Source: Eubacteriales Family XIII. Incertae Sedis bacterium (lineage in GTDB: Bacteria > Bacillota > Clostridia > Peptostreptococcales > Anaerovoracaceae). From it: a stretch of 42,708 nt of DNA. A program made the translations under genes and the position numbers. The stretch's first letter is position 1, and each line of letters starts with the position of its first letter. The notes under the pieces were generated by a model. That model made no database searches and was not told the origin of the DNA. It worked only from the letters and a program-made list of their open reading frames with translations. The DNA is taken from assembly GCA_031266515.1 (NCBI GenBank), contig JAISAW010000087.1, forward strand, positions 1 to 42,708. The letters are read 5' to 3'. This document shows positions 42,448 to 42,708 of this stretch, piece after piece.

Positions 42448-42541
42448 GGACAAAAAGGGGACGACAAAAAGGGGACGGTTCAAAGGGGACAAAAAGGGGA
42501 CGGTTCGACAAAAAGGGGACGGTTCTATTTTGTCTTGCCGT
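42448..42541. repeat. 35-bp interspersed repeat cluster, inverted
   Basis: A complete unit at 42507-42541 is the inverse of 32217-32251 (34 of 35 bases). Upstream are several partial units of the type GACAAAAAGGGGACG. Between 42542 and the window end I see nothing further. Confidence 0.8.
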
Positions 42542-42708
42542 TCATCATGTCATATTTTATTTTTGCCCCAACTCTCAACAACCCCCTTGCCTAAACCCGT
42601 CACCCTTGCGATTTGGCGGATTGGTATAAGGCTCCCCCTCATTTCCATTGCGATTCGTCGTTGCTCCCCTATCGGCATCTTTTGAAAATCGCTTGTGTTC
42701 CGGGCCCC

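Overview
The window reads as a chromosome segment from an anaerobic, Clostridia-like member of the Bacillota. Evidence: a nusA/infB-type translation operon, RicT (PSP1), SpoVG, a zinc-ribbon AbrB-type regulator, a one-chain (alpha2-type) glycyl-tRNA synthetase, the spoVG-glmU-prs-pth-mfd-prsA-spoVB-hup-rqcP order, and an ECF-type folate S component. The exact family cannot be fixed from the sequence alone. I saw no tRNA, rRNA or CRISPR array.

Positions 1-32,050 are core housekeeping DNA. Left block: infB (5' end outside the window), an rbfA-nrnA gene fusion, truB and an oppositely oriented ribF. It ends in two repeat elements, one of 138 bp after truB and one of 326 bp with 27-bp terminal inverted repeats around a 33-bp tandem array, followed by a Phd/ParE-type toxin-antitoxin pair. 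Middle: rpsU, phoH, ybeY, era, recO, a DUF4342 protein, glyQS, a ROK glucokinase, a tiny membrane protein, tmk, holB, ricT; then abrB-like and a membrane-anchored coiled-coil gene on the minus strand. Right: murA, spoVG (minus), murC, a GlmU reduced to its acetyltransferase half, prs, pth, mfd, prsA, hisC, spoVB, hup, rqcP and folT, closed by a strong terminator.

From about 32,050 to the right edge the DNA changes character. Arg codons switch from mostly AGG to CGC/CGT/CGG. Repeats (a perfect 73-bp direct repeat, a 35-bp interspersed family) and gene remnants (two rhuM pieces, a GH2 beta-mannosidase piece) appear. Inside lies an apparently complete one-direction cassette behind a divergent TetR gene: class III aminotransferase, RuBisCO-like protein (RLP), MtnX-like HAD phosphatase, CYTH protein, FGGY kinase, a two-domain class II aldolase and an MFS transporter.

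The cassette is the best candidate for an undescribed system. Its enzyme families parallel the methionine-salvage steps (kinase, class II aldolase-fold dehydratase MtnB, RLP enolase MtnW, HAD phosphatase MtnX, transaminase), but it lacks the isomerase MtnA and the oxygen-dependent dioxygenase MtnD, and it has its own transporter and repressor. I infer an acquired anaerobic pathway that takes up and phosphorylates a sugar-like or amino-sugar-like compound and processes it through an RLP. The substrate is not deducible from sequence.
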